DNA from: Rhynchospora pubera
Lineage: Eukaryota > Streptophyta > Magnoliopsida > Poales > Cyperaceae
DNA length: 64,000 nt
Assembly: GCA_028095005.1 (NCBI GenBank)
Contig: CM051460.1
Location: forward strand, 22,987,501-23,051,500
Reading direction: 5' to 3'
Shown here piece by piece: positions 60,588 to 64,000 of the stretch (its first letter is position 1; each line of letters opens with the position of its first letter). The translations under genes were made by a program, and so were the position numbers. The notes under the pieces are model-generated. The model had not been told where the DNA came from, searched no databases, and saw only the letters and a list, made by a program, of their open reading frames with translations.

Positions 60588-62549
60588 TCACTCATACTCT
60601 CTCCTAGATCCCTCACTTGGAAAGATAGTCATCTCCTGCCCCCTGTTGAACTTCACCCGCCTTGCCTCCTCGCGGGACAGGCCACGATAAGCATTCACCA
60701 AAACATCTACCGGCATGCCGCGCAAGGCAGAGGTCTTTCCGACTATCGGTGTGTTCATTGCATTATCATTTGTCTGGAATGAAATCCAAGAGAATCCCTC
60801 GGTTCTCGACTGCACTACCACTGCAAAGTTCTGTGGCACAACAATCAGCTGGCCACTGTGCAGCTCGCCGTCAAATGCCCTCTGCCCCTCATTGCTCACA
60901 ACTTGCATGCGGGCACGGCCACTTGTCACATACACGATTGCATGAGCATTCATGTTCCAGTGTGGTGCCAAAATTGCGTTCTGCTTGCAAAAGATGAGAA
61001 TTTTTGTAAAACACGCTCATATAGTCAATTAATATATATTTAGAATTTTATTAATTGTTCTATAAAAACAAAAAGCAACATCGACAAAATTGAGTTGGGA
61101 AATTTGTAACTTACTCTATGCAAAACTCCTCTATTAGCACTCATTTGAATGTATTTGAGGATGGGAAGCTTCTGGCTGTTCAAGAATGTGATTCTACCGC
61201 CGTTAGGCTTGTAAACATCGGCCTTCAACGGATCAGCAATATTCTCCTTCATCTTCATTGAACAAATTGCCTCGTCGAAGCCGTTTCCACTTGTCACAAC
61301 CTTATCTTCCCACCTCTCTCCCTTCTCTTCGCTCTCCCTTCTATATCCTCTCTCACCTGATTCTTCCCTCTCCTCTGTCCTTGATGGCCTCAATATCCGT
61401 AGTTGCCTTTCAACTCGCACAATCTCACCGCGTTCATCATTTCGGCTTTGGAGCTTCTTTACAGTTTCCTGATTCACCCCAATTGCTTCAGCAAGGAGAT
61501 CGGCATCAAAACCGCTAAGGATGTTGTTGCCTGACGTCCCTACTTGCTCACCCTCTCCCCGACGATACCTCCCACTGCTTTCCTGCTGTCTACCAGCCAA
61601 CATGAAGTGCTGCACAAAAATTAACTCAATAAAAACAACATTCCAAAAACTTAATTGAAGGCTATAAAATGATCAAAGCACTTGATAGTCCTCACATACC
61701 CTTAAGGTCGGGTCAAGCTGGTTGGCGTTGTTCTTGACGTCGATAACAACAATCACCTCCACTGGGGTTTCACCGTCATTGTAGCACCAGCGGGGGACAC
61801 CAGCTGGAACTGCGATGACATCTCCTTGACGGACGTGATGGATCCTCTGGTGCTCGTCTCTGAACTGCTGGCCGCCATACTCCTCTCGCCTCCCTCTTTC
61901 CCCTCTATAACTCTCCTCAGATTCTTGTTGTAGGTCTTGGAAGGTCTCCGGGCATCCTGGGATGACTGCACCAAGTACAGCCCTACCTGAAATAATTTCA
62001 AAAAATTAGTTTCTACACCAAATAACAAAAACTTGAGGTATTGTATTGTAAGTCCATCAATCAACTAATACAAAGATGTTATGGAACTGATTTTTGATGC
62101 ATATATGCATGATGTATTTAAATTAATTATATTTATTTTTATTCTTAAGTAACATGTGCTTGAACTAAATTAAGTTGGTAACAAATACATATATATTGAC
62201 AAGTGAAAAAGAGAACTAAAAGTAGGGTTAAAACATGACCTCGGAGAACATAGACAAGGCTAGGGGAGTTCAAATAGGACGGCAAGTAGAGTCCATTAGG
62301 CTCGATCCGGGCCCGAAGTACTGACACACCAGCGCACTCAAGCTGATCCTCACTTTCGTCATAGTATTCAGTTACACCGGCTTCTGACTCAGTGCGCCGG
62401 CTTGGGCGCAATGCATTGAGTCTGTCAATGCGGCACCGGTTTTGGGAACCGAACTTGCGTCTGGAGGCACCCAGCTGTCCTAGCTGGGCTTGGGCCACGT
62501 AGGACAAGACTAGAAAGGAGACAAGAAAGGAAAGCTTAAAGACTGCCAT
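60588..62549 (-). CDS. 11S globulin (legumin-type) seed storage protein precursor
   Basis: Four exons, three introns, the classic legumin structure: 62240-62549, 61700-61986, 61115-61609 and 60588-60980. Phases fit. The CDS is 1485 nt, 494 aa. The start chosen gives a signal peptide (MAVFKLSFLVSFLVLSYVAQA); an in-frame upstream ATG would bury it. Two cupin domains form the acidic and basic chains. Cys39 and Cys72 should pair within the acidic chain, and Cys115 (GCPETF) with Cys315 (AICSM) between chains. The vacuolar processing site is Asn308-Gly309, in a variant NGFDEA context where NGLEET/NGIEET is usual. The protein should enter the ER, form trimers, be cleaved in storage vacuoles and pack as hexamers as seed nitrogen reserve. 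Promoter RY and G-box motifs fit seed expression. All parts look intact. Confidence 0.96.
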
Positions 62550-62672
62550 GGTGAAATATGGATGTAAATGAGAGGAGAAACTAGGACTTGGGTTTCTAAG
62601 CTGCATGAGTTTTCGGGGTACTTGTAGGTAATAGGAGTATCGTGGAGTGTTGACACATTACCCTGTGACTTG

Positions 62673-62680
62673 CCACGTGG
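62673..62680. promoter_or_regulatory. G-box / ABRE palindrome upstream of legumin
   Basis: CCACGTGG, a perfect G-box about 125 bp upstream of the legumin ATG. Such sites bind bZIP factors in seed storage promoters. A CATATAAG sequence on the minus strand (62691-62698 region) is a possible TATA box. Confidence 0.65.
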
Positions 62681-62817
62681 AGTTTCATGTCTTATATGAT
62701 CTTCAACTCGAATTTGTTTCTTGGTGATGTTATTCTGTTGATCCTCATTGTGCCTATTAATTTGGAGCAGCTTGACAGGAAAATTCGTTTGATTAAAAGA
62801 AAAGGTGTAAAAGCCAC

Positions 62818-62825
62818 CATGCATG
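62818..62825. promoter_or_regulatory. RY (legumin box) motif
   Basis: CATGCATG, the core of the legumin box bound by B3 factors of the ABI3/FUS3 type, about 270 bp upstream of the legumin start. Further CATGCA-like cores stand near 62946, 63304 and 63350. Confidence 0.7.
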
Positions 62826-62829
62826 TAAC

Positions 62830-63920
62830 AATATTGATCTAAATATACTGTTCAAATTTTCCTCTTTTTCCTTTTTCTTTTAAGAAAATTCTTCAATAGT
62901 TGAATTGACAATGTTAAGTTTGAAATACTATTAATCACATATCAAGGCATGCAATCCGCGCACCATTTTTGCAGAAAAGTTGGTTCTTCCCTTTTGCACT
63001 GTTAAATAAGCGAAAAAAATAAGGTCATACCAATTTTGATTCTCAATTTCATGTGTTTCTGGTAAAAATACTGACATTCTGTCTATAATTAGCTTAATTA
63101 TTAATTGAATTTGGATCGATTTCAACTTAAATAGAACTTAGTTCAGTTGGAAATTTGGAACCAAGGAAATGGACGCTCTTTACACGGTTTATATTTCAGG
63201 ATAAGCAGCAGAATAACCAGTGAAAGAAGCCAAAGAGGAAGAAATTAAGTAAACGTCTTACAAGGCGTTTGCGTGGCGCCACGATCAAATAATACGACGA
63301 GTTGCATGCGCTACGTTGCATTCGGCTTCTGATATCTGACGGATGCAATGCATGCCACTATACCAGAGAAGAAACATGGAGCAGTAGCTTAGCCGATTAC
63401 GGGGTATTGTCGTTACATGAATCTATTTCATAGTTCACTAATTAGTAATCGGACAAATTTTATAATTTACCCATAATTTTTGTGATTGGGATTTGGGACT
63501 ATAAGGACCCTTCGTATGTGCATGCACTCTAGCTAATTGAAGGCTAATTAATTGAATTTAGCTTCAAATTTTCTCTGGGAGGACGTCAGTACAGTACTCG
63601 TAAGTGATAAGCCATAACTTAGTTATTAGTCAAGCATGTCACGTGCCAGGGAACTTGAGCTTTTGCTTTTTAGTGTTCACATGCTCGCACGTGTTTGACC
63701 GCATCAACAGCTCGAAACGACAAGTATTGAATTTCTATATATGACTTCATGAATTTTTTGTAAGGGTGTGTGTTTCAATAATATTGATGTTTTGGGGAAA
63801 AAATAGTATTTATGTTTTGTTAAATTAGTTTTCAAATGACAAGCCTGCTGGATATATTGTATTTACATTGTCATTACGTAGCTGGTGTAAGTTTAACTAA
63901 GTTTTCTTGGCATGCATGAG
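62830..63920. other. Legumin distal promoter / spacer, no gene seen
   Basis: AT-rich with scattered CATGCA and ACGTG cores (for example CACGTG near 63642). No coding region or repeat termini recognised. Confidence 0.45.
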
Positions 63921-63927
63921 ATGCCAA

Positions 63928-63955
63928 TTTATTTATTTATTTATTTATTTATTTT
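63928..63955. repeat. (TTTA)n microsatellite
   Basis: Seven TTTA-type units in a row near the right edge of the window. Confidence 0.9.
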
Positions 63956-64000
63956 GGGTTTTACAATGCATGTACTAATGTCCTTTTTATATATATATTT

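Noticed and set aside
62510..62606. Upstream in-frame ATG for the legumin precursor
   Set aside because: It would add about 19 residues before the signal peptide. The inner ATG at 62549 gives a normal legumin signal sequence.

Overview
The window is nuclear DNA of a flowering plant. The evidence is genes with many GT-AG introns, a four-exon 11S legumin-type seed storage gene, a ten-exon orthologue of the chloroplast protein CPP1, and nested plant Copia and other retroelements with hAT-, Mutator- and CACTA-like debris. I cannot name the species. The sequence is AT-rich and most of it is transposon-derived.

Layout. (1) 0.7-29.2 kb, all on the minus strand, holds a tandem cluster of small multi-domain genes. 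I rebuilt three from splice sites with consistent phases: gene 1 (725-11653, EH-EH-UIM-RING, RING exon broken by a small element), gene 2 (12707-14100, EH-UIM-RING, intact, 271 aa) and gene 3 (18145-28207, EH-UIM-UIM-RING, open, 329 aa). A RING relic (about 28975-29200) is the decayed counterpart of gene 2, so the gene 1/gene 2 pair was duplicated as a block. A decayed copy of the CPP1 tail at 16.55-17.78 kb belongs to the same duplication. Two Copia elements sit in introns of genes 1 and 3. (2) 29.2-36.3 kb is intergenic and holds several DNA-transposon relics. (3) 36282-39360 is CPP1 (minus, 286 aa). (4) 39.47-40.56 kb has two fold-back elements sharing one target-site sequence in the CPP1 upstream region, the second carrying a nested 193-bp element. 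(5) 40.75-42.27 kb is an inverted-repeat element around a 5 x 104 bp tandem array. (6) 42406-59850 is a solo LTR (TSD ATATT) split by a decayed Copia element (43030-56580), itself split by about 7.8 kb of unclassified DNA. (7) 60588-62549 is the legumin gene (minus, 494 aa), with G-box and RY motifs upstream.

Two things stand out. The first is the EH/UIM/RING protein family: an endocytic NPF-binding module, a ubiquitin-binding helix and an E3-type RING in one short chain, a combination I do not know as a named plant family. The second is a recurring nucleic-acid pattern: arrays of short hairpins or palindromes whose centre is constant while the stems vary but stay paired. It appears in the Copia 2 leader (27352-27475, loop AGTAACTC), in the nested insertion (47221-47416, loop AGAATAAG), and in related form as palindrome arrays through Copia 1, 2 and 3.
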